64,000 bases of DNA from Arsenophonus sp. aPb. Its GTDB lineage: Bacteria > Pseudomonadota > Gammaproteobacteria > Enterobacterales > Enterobacteriaceae. The notes beneath the pieces are model-generated. The model searched no databases. It saw only the letters and a program-made list of their open reading frames with translations, and had not been told where the DNA came from. Position numbers and translations under genes: made by a program. The stretch is taken from the NCBI RefSeq assembly GCF_029873475.1, contig NZ_CP123499.1, forward strand, positions 2,356,001-2,420,000. Direction: 5' to 3'. Below are positions 1-10,222 of the stretch, in pieces; position 1 is the first letter of the stretch, and each line of letters begins with the position of its first letter.

Positions 1-3000
1 TGAATAAGACGTTCACCATCAAATTCAAAATCATAGCCACTATATTCTTGTATTGCGATAATAATCTTATCTTTACTATCAAAACTATTTTTTACTTTAC
101 TAAAATCAAAAATAATATCTTCATTAAGATTGAAAGTAGTATCAGCTTCAGGAGAATTTTTTAATGCCATGCTCTTAATAAGATAGAAATCATTACCTTT
201 TGAAACATAAATATAATACTGTGCAGCCAGAGCAATAATCTGATCATCATTATCACCAATAATAGTCATCCCTTCTGATGTTAAAAATTTTGCCATAACT
301 TTAATGCCAGTAGGCATTTTATAAATATCTTTGCTAAAAACCTTAAAACTATTACGCGCAAAATTAACTTCAACATCATTGGTATAGACATTTCCTTCAT
401 TGGGATATTTTGGTCTAACATATGTCGCTTTAAAATATTCAGTTGGATTTCTATTTTTATCTGTTTTTGAAACTAATATAGGTGACAGTAAAAAGCTATC
501 TTGACATTTCACATTATATTCATGATTTGTAAAATAGTTGCCTTTTTCATCCTGTGCATAAACGTTTTTTAATCTAATTACGATATTACTTATTATGTTA
601 TTTTTAACAAATTTGGCGTTATTGATAATTTCAATTTCAATAACAATATCATTACCCGATCTGGAAACAGATTTTATTTCATTAATATCATAATCCAGGT
701 AAACCACACTCTGTTGATTAATATTTCGATGACTGTCATCAATGACAATTTGTGCATTATAAGAATAGCCGTTTTTAAAGCGAAACTTTGGATTGGTTGT
801 AGAGGCAATTTCTTCACTATTATTCGTATCAGCAAAAACAAAAGCGCCTTTTATTGGATCCCAATGCTGATATTGCAAATTATCATCGGCAAATATCTCA
901 ATATGATCTTGCCAGTTATAGCGCTTAATCCGATAAACATCATGACCTTCACCACCATCAGCAATGCCTTGAGTTAAAATTAAAGTATCATTACCTTTAC
1001 CACCATACAATTTATCATTACCTAGATTACCATCTAAAACATTATCCCGTGCATCACCAACAATAATATCGGCACTATTCGCTACTACGGTTACATTTTC
1101 CATGTTTTTGATGGTGGCAAGCAGCTGTGATTGCTTAAATGAAGAGGATTTTTCATTATCATAATTATCAATAGCATACTGGTGATTATCGATCGCCCAA
1201 ATCTCTTCTTGCGCTAAATTAACCAATACACCATCCTGTATGGTAAAGCTATCCTTATCAAACCCCTGTAAATTAGTACTATTTTTTTCTATATCAACAT
1301 TGGAATTAGATTTAATTACTGGTAATTGATTAATAATTATAGAATTACTACCTGCATATCCATCTAAATATCGTGTCTCATTCGGATAATGTGCATCAAA
1401 ATTTAATACGAAAGTATCATTTTTCTCACCACCGAAAAAAACTTTATTACCGTTATAGATCTCAAATCTATTTTTATACTGTTTAAAACCAACAATGGTA
1501 TCATTACCATTAGCCGTGTTAAAAATAATACCTGCATTCTCTCCTGCTAGTGACAACTGATATTGTAGCTGATTTCTATCAAGAGGAATGGACTTAACCT
1601 CTTCCTTGTCAGTTAAATAAATAAATTGCGTATTTTTTTCAATATAAGAATAAATCGATGCTATTTTTTTTCCTGTCAGATAAAAATCCAAATCCTTTCT
1701 TTCTGGATCAAATATAAAAGTTTCATTGCTTGTTGAACTCATTACTGGGGCGTAATTTTTTATTACGACAGATTCGGCTGCATATTTATCAGGATATACC
1801 GTGGTAATTCTGCTAACTTCATCTTCGGTAAATCGGTATTTAGGATAAGTGAAGAAAGAATTACCCAAAGTTTTATCGCCTATAGTGCCCTCCAAAAGGG
1901 ACATATCAAGGTAATTGTAATTTTCTGTTGTTTGTTCATGGGCAGAAATTTGTATTTTAGAACCATTTAATTTTTCAAGAGTTAATACTTTTGCTTGCTC
2001 CTTAGTTGTCAAACTTAAACCTGATCCAATATCCCGTAGATTAAACAGCGGTACTTCTGCCATTTGATAACTCTCTTTTACATACAGAGCTCGACCATAG
2101 CCTTCTGTTCGAAAAATATTAATTTGGTTCTTAAATCGTTGTAATAGTGACTCCTCGTAACCTTCTTCTTCATTATAGGCTTGCAACTTGTTGAGAACAC
2201 TGGTGGGTGGCTGTTCACCAAAAGCGGCCCTAATTCCTGTCGCAAACTCTTCCCATCCCGTAAGCTTGACCTTCTCCTCAATACGTTCAACGGCTCTAAT
2301 GCCATTATAAATCATGCCACCAACCATTAATCCAGCCCCGACAGCAATGCCTATTGGCCCGGCAGCAGAAAAACCAGCCAAAAGAGCAACCGAAACAGCG
2401 ATACTGACCGCCGCACTGACGACCGCAATCGTTCCATTAACGATCAAATCTTGTCGCACCTCAGGATCAGCTTCGGTCGATAATTGGTGAAATGACTGAT
2501 AAGCATTGTAAATATCAAATCCGGCCGACAAAGCATTTAATACTGCTGTTGCGCGGCCGGCAAATTTGGCGGCAATCTCTGTGGAATCAGTGATTTTATT
2601 TACTGATTTAAATATGATTGGCTGCATGATATCGGTACCAAAATTGGCCGCTGCGGCGCCATATGCCACTGCAAGTTGCTGCCTAATTTCAGCTTTTTGT
2701 TCATCGGATAAACGCGGATCCTGTAATTGATCTGCCGCCCGGTTAGTTAAAATCCAAAGCTGAGCAATCCCGATAGCTTGTGAACCATAGCCTACTTTAC
2801 TCATTATTCGCGCATAACGGGGCAATTTAAAGGTGGTATTTTTCATTTCATGCCACAATGCAGCATCAATTACCTCACCTTTAACATAGCGATCAACATA
2901 GCCTAATTGCTGTTTTACTATCCCTACATCTGCCAACTCCGCACGCGTGGCGATCAGGTTATCTTGCCCTTTTTGATCAATTAGTGATTTAATTAATTTA

Positions 3001-3257
3001 ATAAATTGCGGGTCATGATGACTACCATCAAGTAACATCAAGTGATGGCTTAACATAGCGGCATCAAATGTCAATCGCTCACGCCAGTCTGGCAATGATT
3101 GAATATGTCTGACTGATAGAGATTGGCCATCAATTTGTGCTCCAGCACGTATCAATAATGGCAGGCTAATCTCAATATTATTTATTTTAACCAAATAAGT
3201 GTTAGCATCTAACTGAGGGGGAGTAAATTGCCAAAAAACGTCTGTTTTTTCAACTGA
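1..3257 (-). pseudogene. Downstream part of large RTX/TcdA-TcdB-like toxin, cut off by an amber codon; partial at left edge
   Basis: The frame of the upstream 1400-residue toxin continues without any further stop from the amber codon to the left edge of the window (about 1085 codons, read codon by codon). There is no ATG in the first 65 or so codons and no obvious ribosome binding site, so this is better read as the continuation of one toxin than as a separate gene. The first 250 residues resemble the TcdA/TcdB pore-forming region. Around 2290-2440 is a long Ala/Gly/Val-rich hydrophobic stretch (VVSAAVSIAVSVALLAGFSA, then a Gly-rich hairpin) suited to membrane insertion. Around 919-1060 are RTX-type calcium-binding repeats (GNDKLYGGKGNDTL, then DGGEGHDVY). 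The rest is beta-rich and unassigned. The true C terminus lies outside the window. Type I secretion would be expected from the RTX repeats, but no secretion genes are visible. Confidence 0.75.
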
Positions 3258-3260
3258 CTA
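3258..3260 (-). other. In-frame amber (TAG) codon splitting the toxin reading frame
   Basis: The codon after ILDQ is TAG and is followed directly by TCA, GTT, GAA, with the same frame open for over 1000 codons. It is the only stop in about 7.4 kb of this frame. A nonsense mutation, programmed readthrough, a suppressor tRNA or a sequencing error could each explain it. Confidence 0.85.
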
Positions 3261-6200
3261 TTGATCAAGTATTAATTCATAGATGTCAAAGAGATAATCA
3301 CCATTAATGTTTTCAATCATCAAATCAGCTTTCCGCTCTGTGTTCTCCTTGTGGTATCGGGTCTCACTATCTAAATACGTTTGAAAGACATGGAAAAAAT
3401 CCTCTTGTGCTTGTTTTTGCTTACCACTATTAATAACAAGTTCACCGGCTTTCGGATCATAAAGCTGGTATTGAAAAATATCATCTTGCCGCTTAATCAC
3501 AACAGTAAAAGCATGCTCACCTGACTGCAAATAGTAACCACCATCCGATGCTTGCATTAACCAGTTTTTTAGTGATTGATTTTCAATCCGTGCAGTATAA
3601 TTAATCTTTTGCAGCTGGCTAATGGCAGCGTCAAACTCGGTTAAAAATTGTTGATCCTGGCTACTAGGCTCACTTTTGCTATTAAGCTCAAGCAAAGCCT
3701 GTTGGTATGCTAATATTTTAATAAATTCTGCTTGCTTCCCTTTCTGACATGCTATGACATAAAGAGCACCCAATGCTTGTTCAATACGTAAGCTATTGGT
3801 ATTTGTCTTATCCAAATAATCTCCATGGCTAACCACAGATATGGTTGCCTCACTCTGCGAGCATTGTGCTGATTTAGTTAAACTGACTATATTATCCAAA
3901 ACTCGTTGCCGCCAAGTAGAACTCTTCATCAAAGTTTGTTTTAATGAAAGTCCGTCAAACTCATTACCAATTTTTAGACCAGTAAATTCCTGTAATTGAG
4001 TTTGAATAAATTCAATATATTCTGGATGTGCAAGTGCCTGCATTAAATAAATGGTATCAAGTTCACCATTACTGGATGAAAAATATTGTCTTAATAGATA
4101 GCGACTATGATCGCTTAAATAGCGAACAGCATAGGGATTTGCCTGTAATTCACCAACCAGAAAAGATAATTCTGCCGATTGCTGACTTAAGGATAAGGTC
4201 TCTTGTGCAACAAAAAGGGAATTCCAGCGTAACCGAGCATCATGAGCAAGATAATCACCATGGGCAAAATACTGGTTAACCTTAATACTTAATAGCGGAT
4301 CATAAATTGTTTGCTTAAGTTTCTTAATATCAAGTTTACCCTGCTGATCAGCAAAACTAGGTAGCAATATTGCAGGATTTTTAGCGGTAACTTCTGCTAG
4401 CGTTATTTTCCCGCTTACAATATCGAGTAACAAAGCCTTAATTGGTGGTTCACCATTAATCATCAATTTTTGCGTTGTACTATCAAGCTGAAAAGTGTTT
4501 TTTTGCAGTTCATGATAATCATCCAGCAAAATACCGAGTTCAGAATCTGGCAACATAAATTCTGATTTTGGCTGGTGAATTGAAACCGAAGAATTCAGCC
4601 CTTTTTCCGCCAATTTTTGGCATAAACGGGCGGCTACATACTGAGGATCATAAATAGCAGTATTTTCTATTTTGCCTTTATCATTAAATAGTTTGATCTC
4701 CGTTGGCACTTTTAGCGGGTATTTTTGCCGTAAAACCAGTAATGATTGTGATAGAGTATCAGGATCCAATGACTGCAACTCATTGCCATCTAAAATCGTC
4801 CAACTGTGATTGCCGTACAATGCTAAACTTGACAAGGTGCCATATTCAATAAACGACTGATTATTTTTAACATCATACTGAATAATAAGGGTATTTTCGG
4901 GTTTAAATATGGCATATAATTGCGCTTTAGTCAGACTCTCTTTATCACTAGTTAGGCGAATAATAACATTCAATTTATCACTATTATTATCGGGAAGATT
5001 TAACTTATTTTCATCAATATAGTTTTTATTTACGGTCTTCCATATTGGCGCTTCATCAATACCGTTATTAATCATTTCACTCGTTATTTTATTATAAAAA
5101 TTCTCATAATCATTGTAGTCTGACTCATTAATTGCATTTTTAAATAAATCATAAGCTCGTTGGTCATAGGCAATTTTTTTGATTAGATCAATATTTAATT
5201 CTCCAGTTAGATCAGAAAATAATGGGGTCAATAATGGCTGATTATCAGTAATAAATCGTTCAAAGGAGACTTTGTCCGCCTGCAAATCATGCAATAAAGA
5301 TAAAATGGCGGGCTTACCGTTAATTGTGATACTGTCTGTTGCGTGGTGATATTGATAGGTTTTTTTATAAATTCGGGCAGGCAGAAATTCATTACTTTCA
5401 CTATTGATATAACCAATCCGTTTACCATGGTTATCAACAAATAAATCATTCGTATAAGCAATAATATCCGCATCAAGCGCATTTTTATTGAGTAATTGGA
5501 TCATATTAAAAGCAAAGTCTTCTTTTGCTGTTCCTTTAGCTAAGTCACAACCCATTAGCACAATTTTATCCGGCGTTTGTTTTATTGCTAAATCATTCTT
5601 TAACCATAGCAATCCATCAACAACGGCCTTCGGAGAGTGTTGAGCAAATTTCGAAACTTTTCCATTGCCTTGATAATCACCGTGACCAACAACTATCCAA
5701 CGTGTTTTACCTGCTGACAATAAATCTTCGTAGCGACCATAAGCAAGCCGTCTTTTCTTTGTCGCAATATCAAATTGCAATAAAATGGTTTTTTCTGGAT
5801 GTTTAGCAATTAAACCTGCGACAACCTGGTCAAGAATAGTATCAGATTGAATTTGAATAATAATCGTTCGTTTATATAATGAAGGCGGGTTGTTTTGATT
5901 AGTAGTTACCAATTTTCGATGTATTATTGGTTGTTCCCAGTTATCAAAATCTATATTCACACTATTATTGCCATCCATTCTTGGCGCTTGACTAACCATT
6001 TGAAAGCTTTTAATAGCACCGTCTGGTACTACTTTATAAGCAGGCGTTGGCAGTTTGCCATGAATATCATTAAGATTAGCCGAAAGATCAAAGTCATCCG
6101 GTAAACGGTAAACTTGAATATTACCTTTATCAAAACGAGTAAATAAATTCTGATGGGACAGTGCAAATAAATTATCTTGTTCTTTATTAACCAAGTAGAT

Positions 6201-7460
6201 TATTGTTCTTACATCAATATGATCAGTGCTCATAATAATTTTTTTATTTTCATGAGCAATATTTGATTTTTTTTCTATTGTAAATGTGACTGTTTTATTA
6301 TGTTGATTCAACTGCAAAAATTTTATTTCTACCTCCTCATTAGTTTGGATAATATCACCGTGAGTAACCAGTTTATTGATAACCATCAAGCTAATTTTAT
6401 ATTTAGGTGGCGTCAAATCAATTAATTGATCATTAAAAGTGCTAGCTTTGGCAAAAAAAGCGACACGTATTTCTGGATTATCAATCTTTTCTAAATTCCA
6501 TTGATACTTTTCGCTAGTATATTTACTAAATTCAATAATAAAATTCTTTGCCTCAGCGAGATCATTAAAAAGGTATAATCCTTTATTAGAATCAAAAAAT
6601 GTTAAACTCTTCTGTTGATTATTTGGATCAACTTTAACGGTTAACAGCATAATATGATCAAGAGTAGCTATTTCATAGTAGCTATCTCGATTGGTATTTT
6701 CAATATGTAAAAATAATCTATCAATATCTATAAAATATCTGCTATGAGTCGTAGAATTTCTTGATTTTAAATAAACAATTCCACGATTTTTCAGATAATT
6801 CATATCATCATCTACATAAATCTTATAAATGTTAATTTTCGCGGCTTCAATTGCTGATTGTATTTCAATAATAGATTTTTTATCGGATTCGGTAAATTTT
6901 TTTTCTGCTATTAAGAAAATATCAATAAACCATCTCTCTTTGACTAAATCAGGATTTCTAATTAATTCATTTCTATAAATCCGCTTAATTATTTTATGAG
7001 CATTGACAGCCGTAGGATCCTCTTTAGTACGTAAGTAGTTTTTTACTTCTGGAATAACATAACCCTGCAAGAAATTTATGTTATTGGCATATGTATGTTC
7101 ATTAAGTATATCAAAAAACACTTTATCTAAAATAGCATTTGCATACCGTCTTTCAGCTTCTATTTGATAACGTTCAAGAATCCCAGCATTAATAGGAATT
7201 TCTCTATTCGCCATTCCAATTAAACGATAAAATTTAATAAAAAAAACCGCTGGGTTTTGTTGCCTATTTTGAGCAATATGTGCCATATAGTAACGTGTTA
7301 ATCCCAAACATATGCCATCGTAGATTATTTTTTTCCTTTCATCACTACTGCGTAGAAAGAATTTATTACTATTATGATCTAACCATTTTTTCGCAAACGT
7401 AAAAATTATTTCTCTTTGCTTAAAATCAATATCCACTCGTTTTATTTCATTTTCCGGCAT
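3258..7460 (-). CDS. Multidomain toxin, N-terminal part: C58-like protease, C80 autoprotease and degenerate C80 copy
   Basis: 1400 codons before an amber stop. Residues 40-330 look like a YopT-type C58 cysteine protease: Cys51 in GICLGLTRYYM, His269 in TLDHIMLLTV and Asp290 in FFDSNKGLYLF. Residues 530-710 match the MARTX/TcdB C80 self-cleaving domain, with His593 in VVGHGDYQGNG and Cys638 in VLMGCDLAKG. Residues 828-1000 repeat the C80 fold in sequence, but the His motif has become LDGNELQ and the Cys motif KLFNDKG, so this copy should be catalytically dead. Helical modules follow each copy (about 712-775 and 1000-1065), with a possible third at 1095-1155. The last 100 residues contain another C58-like His/Asp pair (GEHAFTVVI, YQLYDPKAGE). 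Inositol phosphate activation is known for C80 domains; that it occurs here is inference. Start ATG at 7460. A large AT-rich gap lies upstream. Domain calls come from motifs only. Confidence 0.8.
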   Translation of the reverse strand: MPENEIKRVDIDFKQREIIFTFAKKWLDHNSNKFFLRSSDERKKIIYDGICLGLTRYYMAHIAQNRQQNPAVFFIKFYRLIGMANREIPINAGILERYQIEAERRYANAILDKVFFDILNEHTYANNINFLQGYVIPEVKNYLRTKEDPTAVNAHKIIKRIYRNELIRNPDLVKERWFIDIFLIAEKKFTESDKKSIIEIQSAIEAAKINIYKIYVDDDMNYLKNRGIVYLKSRNSTTHSRYFIDIDRLFLHIENTNRDSYYEIATLDHIMLLTVKVDPNNQQKSLTFFDSNKGLYLFNDLAEAKNFIIEFSKYTSEKYQWNLEKIDNPEIRVAFFAKASTFNDQLIDLTPPKYKISLMVINKLVTHGDIIQTNEEVEIKFLQLNQHNKTVTFTIEKKSNIAHENKKIIMSTDHIDVRTIIYLVNKEQDNLFALSHQNLFTRFDKGNIQVYRLPDDFDLSANLNDIHGKLPTPAYKVVPDGAIKSFQMVSQAPRMDGNNSVNIDFDNWEQPIIHRKLVTTNQNNPPSLYKRTIIIQIQSDTILDQVVAGLIAKHPEKTILLQFDIATKKRRLAYGRYEDLLSAGKTRWIVVGHGDYQGNGKVSKFAQHSPKAVVDGLLWLKNDLAIKQTPDKIVLMGCDLAKGTAKEDFAFNMIQLLNKNALDADIIAYTNDLFVDNHGKRIGYINSESNEFLPARIYKKTYQYHHATDSITINGKPAILSLLHDLQADKVSFERFITDNQPLLTPLFSDLTGELNIDLIKKIAYDQRAYDLFKNAINESDYNDYENFYNKITSEMINNGIDEAPIWKTVNKNYIDENKLNLPDNNSDKLNVIIRLTSDKESLTKAQLYAIFKPENTLIIQYDVKNNQSFIEYGTLSSLALYGNHSWTILDGNELQSLDPDTLSQSLLVLRQKYPLKVPTEIKLFNDKGKIENTAIYDPQYVAARLCQKLAEKGLNSSVSIHQPKSEFMLPDSELGILLDDYHELQKNTFQLDSTTQKLMINGEPPIKALLLDIVSGKITLAEVTAKNPAILLPSFADQQGKLDIKKLKQTIYDPLLSIKVNQYFAHGDYLAHDARLRWNSLFVAQETLSLSQQSAELSFLVGELQANPYAVRYLSDHSRYLLRQYFSSSNGELDTIYLMQALAHPEYIEFIQTQLQEFTGLKIGNEFDGLSLKQTLMKSSTWRQRVLDNIVSLTKSAQCSQSEATISVVSHGDYLDKTNTNSLRIEQALGALYVIACQKGKQAEFIKILAYQQALLELNSKSEPSSQDQQFLTEFDAAISQLQKINYTARIENQSLKNWLMQASDGGYYLQSGEHAFTVVIKRQDDIFQYQLYDPKAGELVINSGKQKQAQEDFFHVFQTYLDSETRYHKENTERKADLMIENINGDYLFDIYELILDQ

Positions 7461-8321
7461 AATAAATTACCTATTATTAATAATAATTTTTAATATAAAT
7501 TTACACATAATATTAATAATATATAGATCATATTTAAAATCTTTTTAGTAAAAAAATTTTATAATTTATAACAATTAACTTATCTTAAATTATATAAAAT
7601 ATTAACGGTGACTTTACTATTTTTCATAAAAATATAAATAATAATCACTATAAATATTACGTAACTATTTTAATATCAGAGAACATTTATTTTATTAATT
7701 AATAGATAAATAAAAGACTATTTCATACTATAATGAAATTATAAATTTTTTGGGGAATGACTAATAAAAGAATGATAAAAAAGAGTAATATATAATAGAA
7801 ATAAATATGTATTATCAAGTTATAAGTATATTGATGATAATTAATGATATAAAAAATATAATTATATTAATCTTAGGCACTAGCTATATTTGAAATATTT
7901 ACTTATAATTTTTTAATAATATTATTAATATTTCATCAAAGCTTAATAACGAATTTGTCTTCTGGTTATCATATTGTTCTATAACAATCAGAAAAAGGTA
8001 TACTTAATATCAATAATGAAGCTAAAGTCTTTAGCTAAAGTTTTAACCTCAAGGATATAAGAACTAATTGCGACTTCTCAATTTTTACAATCCATTTTTT
8101 TGCTAGCTGATATATCCTATCTGCTTGCCTTAAAAAATTCATTTTTATGACAATAAGCTCAGTTTAGCAATCAGAGATAATGAACTTAATATAGTTTGGC
8201 TAAATAAAATACGACTATCTTTATCATTCATATTTTTATCGAATGCCTAATGCCTGACGCCCTAGTACAAACCGGACGCCAGATATTAAAACAAGAAAAT
8301 AGTAATGTAAAAAACAAAAAA
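7461..8321. other. Very AT-rich intergenic region upstream of the toxin
   Basis: About 860 bases with no credible coding frame, between the toxin start and the yggE stop. It should hold the toxin promoter, but no single promoter stands out in such AT-rich sequence. At 8020-8040 there are nested repeats: AGCTAAAG occurs twice, separated by TCTTT, and GCTAAAG/CTTTAGC forms an inverted repeat inside. At 8255-8281 GACGCC occurs twice. These could be decayed mobile-element ends, but nothing is identifiable. Confidence 0.5.
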
Positions 8322-9050
8322 TTAACGTTTCAATTCAAAAACAACGTCAATTTGATCGGTAAAATCAATACTCTGTTGTTCATAAGTTTGATTGCTATCG
8401 CTGGCAGCGGCAGCTACCATTTGCGTCATCGCCTTCATTCTTGGCATTGGGTAAGGGGTTGCATCAGGTGCTCGGTAATTAACACTATAAACTTTACCTA
8501 ATTTAACATTAAATCCCGCCGCTAGCGCCTCTGCTTGCGCTTTAGCATTATCAATTGCTCTATTGCGTGCTTCATCACGATAATGTTTAGGGTCCTTAAC
8601 GCCAAATTGCACCGCATTGATTTCATTTAAACCTGCGGCTAAAGCACCATCCAATAACGTATTTAGCTGATCCAGTTTATATAGTTTAACTTCTACTGAA
8701 CGTTCTGCGGTATAACCAACTATTTTAGATTTTTCTGCTGCTTTATCATATTCATATTTTGGCTGAGTGGTGATATTTGCTGCATTGATATCGCTACTCG
8801 CTATCCCTTTATTATTGAGAAAATCAAAATATTCTTTGACACGTTTATCAACTGCCGCTTTAGCTGATGCCGCATTTTTTTCTGTTACAGCAACATTAAT
8901 TAATAAGGTTACCATATCTGGTATGGCTTTTATCGTTGCATTGCCTGAGGTCACAATGTGTGGCCCATTAGGTAAGGAATTAGCTTGAGCAAGTAAAGGT
9001 AATGAACTCACTGACATCATGGCTAAAAATATAATCGAACTAAGCTTCAC
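8322..9050 (-). CDS. yggE: SIMPL-domain oxidative stress defence protein YggE
   Basis: 242 residues, matching the YggE/SIMPL family along its length. An N-terminal signal peptide is evident (hydrophobic SIIFLAMMSVSSLPLLAQA, likely cleaved near residue 23), so the protein should be periplasmic. The SIMPL body starts at HIVTSGNATIKAIPDMVTL and includes the family signature region around KHYRDEARNRAIDNAKAQAE. In E. coli YggE lowers endogenous reactive oxygen levels by an unclear mechanism. It lies upstream of mscS on the same strand but with its own leader and about 220 bases between them. The ATG at 9050 is preceded by GGAGGT (in GGAGGTCTCGTG), a good ribosome binding site. In E. coli yggE and mscS are also neighbours, so this pair is a conserved block. 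Confidence 0.92.
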   Translation of the reverse strand: MKLSSIIFLAMMSVSSLPLLAQANSLPNGPHIVTSGNATIKAIPDMVTLLINVAVTEKNAASAKAAVDKRVKEYFDFLNNKGIASSDINAANITTQPKYEYDKAAEKSKIVGYTAERSVEVKLYKLDQLNTLLDGALAAGLNEINAVQFGVKDPKHYRDEARNRAIDNAKAQAEALAAGFNVKLGKVYSVNYRAPDATPYPMPRMKAMTQMVAAAASDSNQTYEQQSIDFTDQIDVVFELKR

Positions 9051-9232
9051 GAGACCTCCACATAATTAATTCAATACTAGATAGACTATTTGCTAGCCAA
9101 TAATTGTTTATTCTTAACATGATAGAATATTAAAAAGCATAATAGGAAAGATTAATCATAATGAATAATTTTAATTAACGCTAATTAATACACGTCAATA
9201 AATAGAGAAATAGTTTACTAACCAATAAAAAT

Positions 9233-9260
9233 ATTGGTGTGAAGCCTAATCCACACCAAT
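9233..9260 (-). terminator. Intrinsic terminator after mscS
   Basis: ATTGGTGTG (9233-9241) pairs with CACACCAAT (9252-9260), giving a 9-bp stem with a 10-base loop. On the minus strand it is followed by ATTTTTATT, and it lies 9 bases past the mscS stop. Confidence 0.8.
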
Positions 9261-9268
9261 GTGATTGG

Positions 9269-10120
9269 TTAGCCATTTTTAGTTTGATATAAATGAACAT
9301 CCATTTGTGGGAAAGGTATGCCAATATTATGTGCATCTAACTGTTTTTTAAAATTTTCCATTAAGTCCCAGTAAACATTCCATGCATCAGCGTTAGTCGT
9401 CCAAACACGTACTACAAAATTAAGCGAAGAAGGTGCCATTTCATGTAAACGGATAGTAACCCCTTTATCATGCTGAATACGTTCATCTGCCGCAATAACA
9501 TCGCCTAACACTTTTTTAACACTGTCAATATCCGCATTATAAGCGACACCTACCATTATTTGCGTACGCCGATTTGGCTCACGAGAGGTGTTAATGATAT
9601 TGTCATTAATTACTTTGCTATTGGGTATAACAACGATGCGATCATCGGCAGTGCGTAATGAGGTTGAAAAAATCTGCACATGCTCCACAGTTCCTTCCAC
9701 CGAGCCTAAAATGACATATTCCCCTGCGCGTAATGGTCTAAAAATAACCAATAGTACGCCAGCAGCAAAATTAGATAAAGATCCCTGTAAAGCTAAACCA
9801 ATCGCTAACCCGGCCGCACCTAAAACAGCAATGACAGAGGCGGTTTGTACGCCTAACTTACTTAATACGGCGATTAAGGTAAATGCAATAATGCCATAAC
9901 GAACAATTGCTGATAAAAAATCTCTGACCGTCTTGTCTATTCCGCGTAATGACATTAATCGATTAGTGATATGACTGATCCATCTAGCAACGATCAAACC
10001 AGCAAATAGGATAACTAATGCAAAAACGATATTTACCGCATACTGAATTAATAGATCCTGATGATTAATAAACCAACTCTTTGCCTGATCAATCGTTTCT
10101 ACTACACCATTTTCATCCAT
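9269..10120 (-). CDS. mscS: Small-conductance mechanosensitive channel MscS
   Basis: 283 residues, close to the 286 of E. coli MscS. It forms a heptameric inner-membrane channel that opens under membrane tension and releases solutes on hypo-osmotic shock. Visible features: TM1 around residues 27-50 (VNIVFALVILFAGLIVARWI), TM2 around 68-90, and the pore-lining TM3 with its Gly/Ala packing pattern (AAGLAIGLALQGSLSNFAAG). The cytoplasmic beta/alpha-beta cage follows, with the VEGTVEHVQIFSTSLRT segment. The start ATG at 10120 gives an N terminus (MDENGVVETIDQAKSW) like other enterobacterial MscS proteins. A terminator follows directly. Confidence 0.95.
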   Translation of the reverse strand: MDENGVVETIDQAKSWFINHQDLLIQYAVNIVFALVILFAGLIVARWISHITNRLMSLRGIDKTVRDFLSAIVRYGIIAFTLIAVLSKLGVQTASVIAVLGAAGLAIGLALQGSLSNFAAGVLLVIFRPLRAGEYVILGSVEGTVEHVQIFSTSLRTADDRIVVIPNSKVINDNIINTSREPNRRTQIMVGVAYNADIDSVKKVLGDVIAADERIQHDKGVTIRLHEMAPSSLNFVVRVWTTNADAWNVYWDLMENFKKQLDAHNIGIPFPQMDVHLYQTKNG

Positions 10121-10222
10121 CTCAATCCCCTTCTAGAAAATAAACAATTACTAATCATATATCAAAAACTGTCTGATCTTAGATATGAAATTGACAAAAT
10201 AAAATAGCAATTTTGTCATCCT

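Noticed and set aside
714..977. Plus-strand 87-codon frame
   Set aside because: Antisense to the RTX-containing toxin segment; no start signal.
2078..2305. Minus-strand 75-codon frame
   Set aside because: Out of frame with the toxin continuation, which is open and homologous across the same bases.
8250..8501. Plus-strand open frame of 83 codons
   Set aside because: It overlaps the 3' end of yggE on the opposite strand, has no ribosome binding site and no recognisable protein features.
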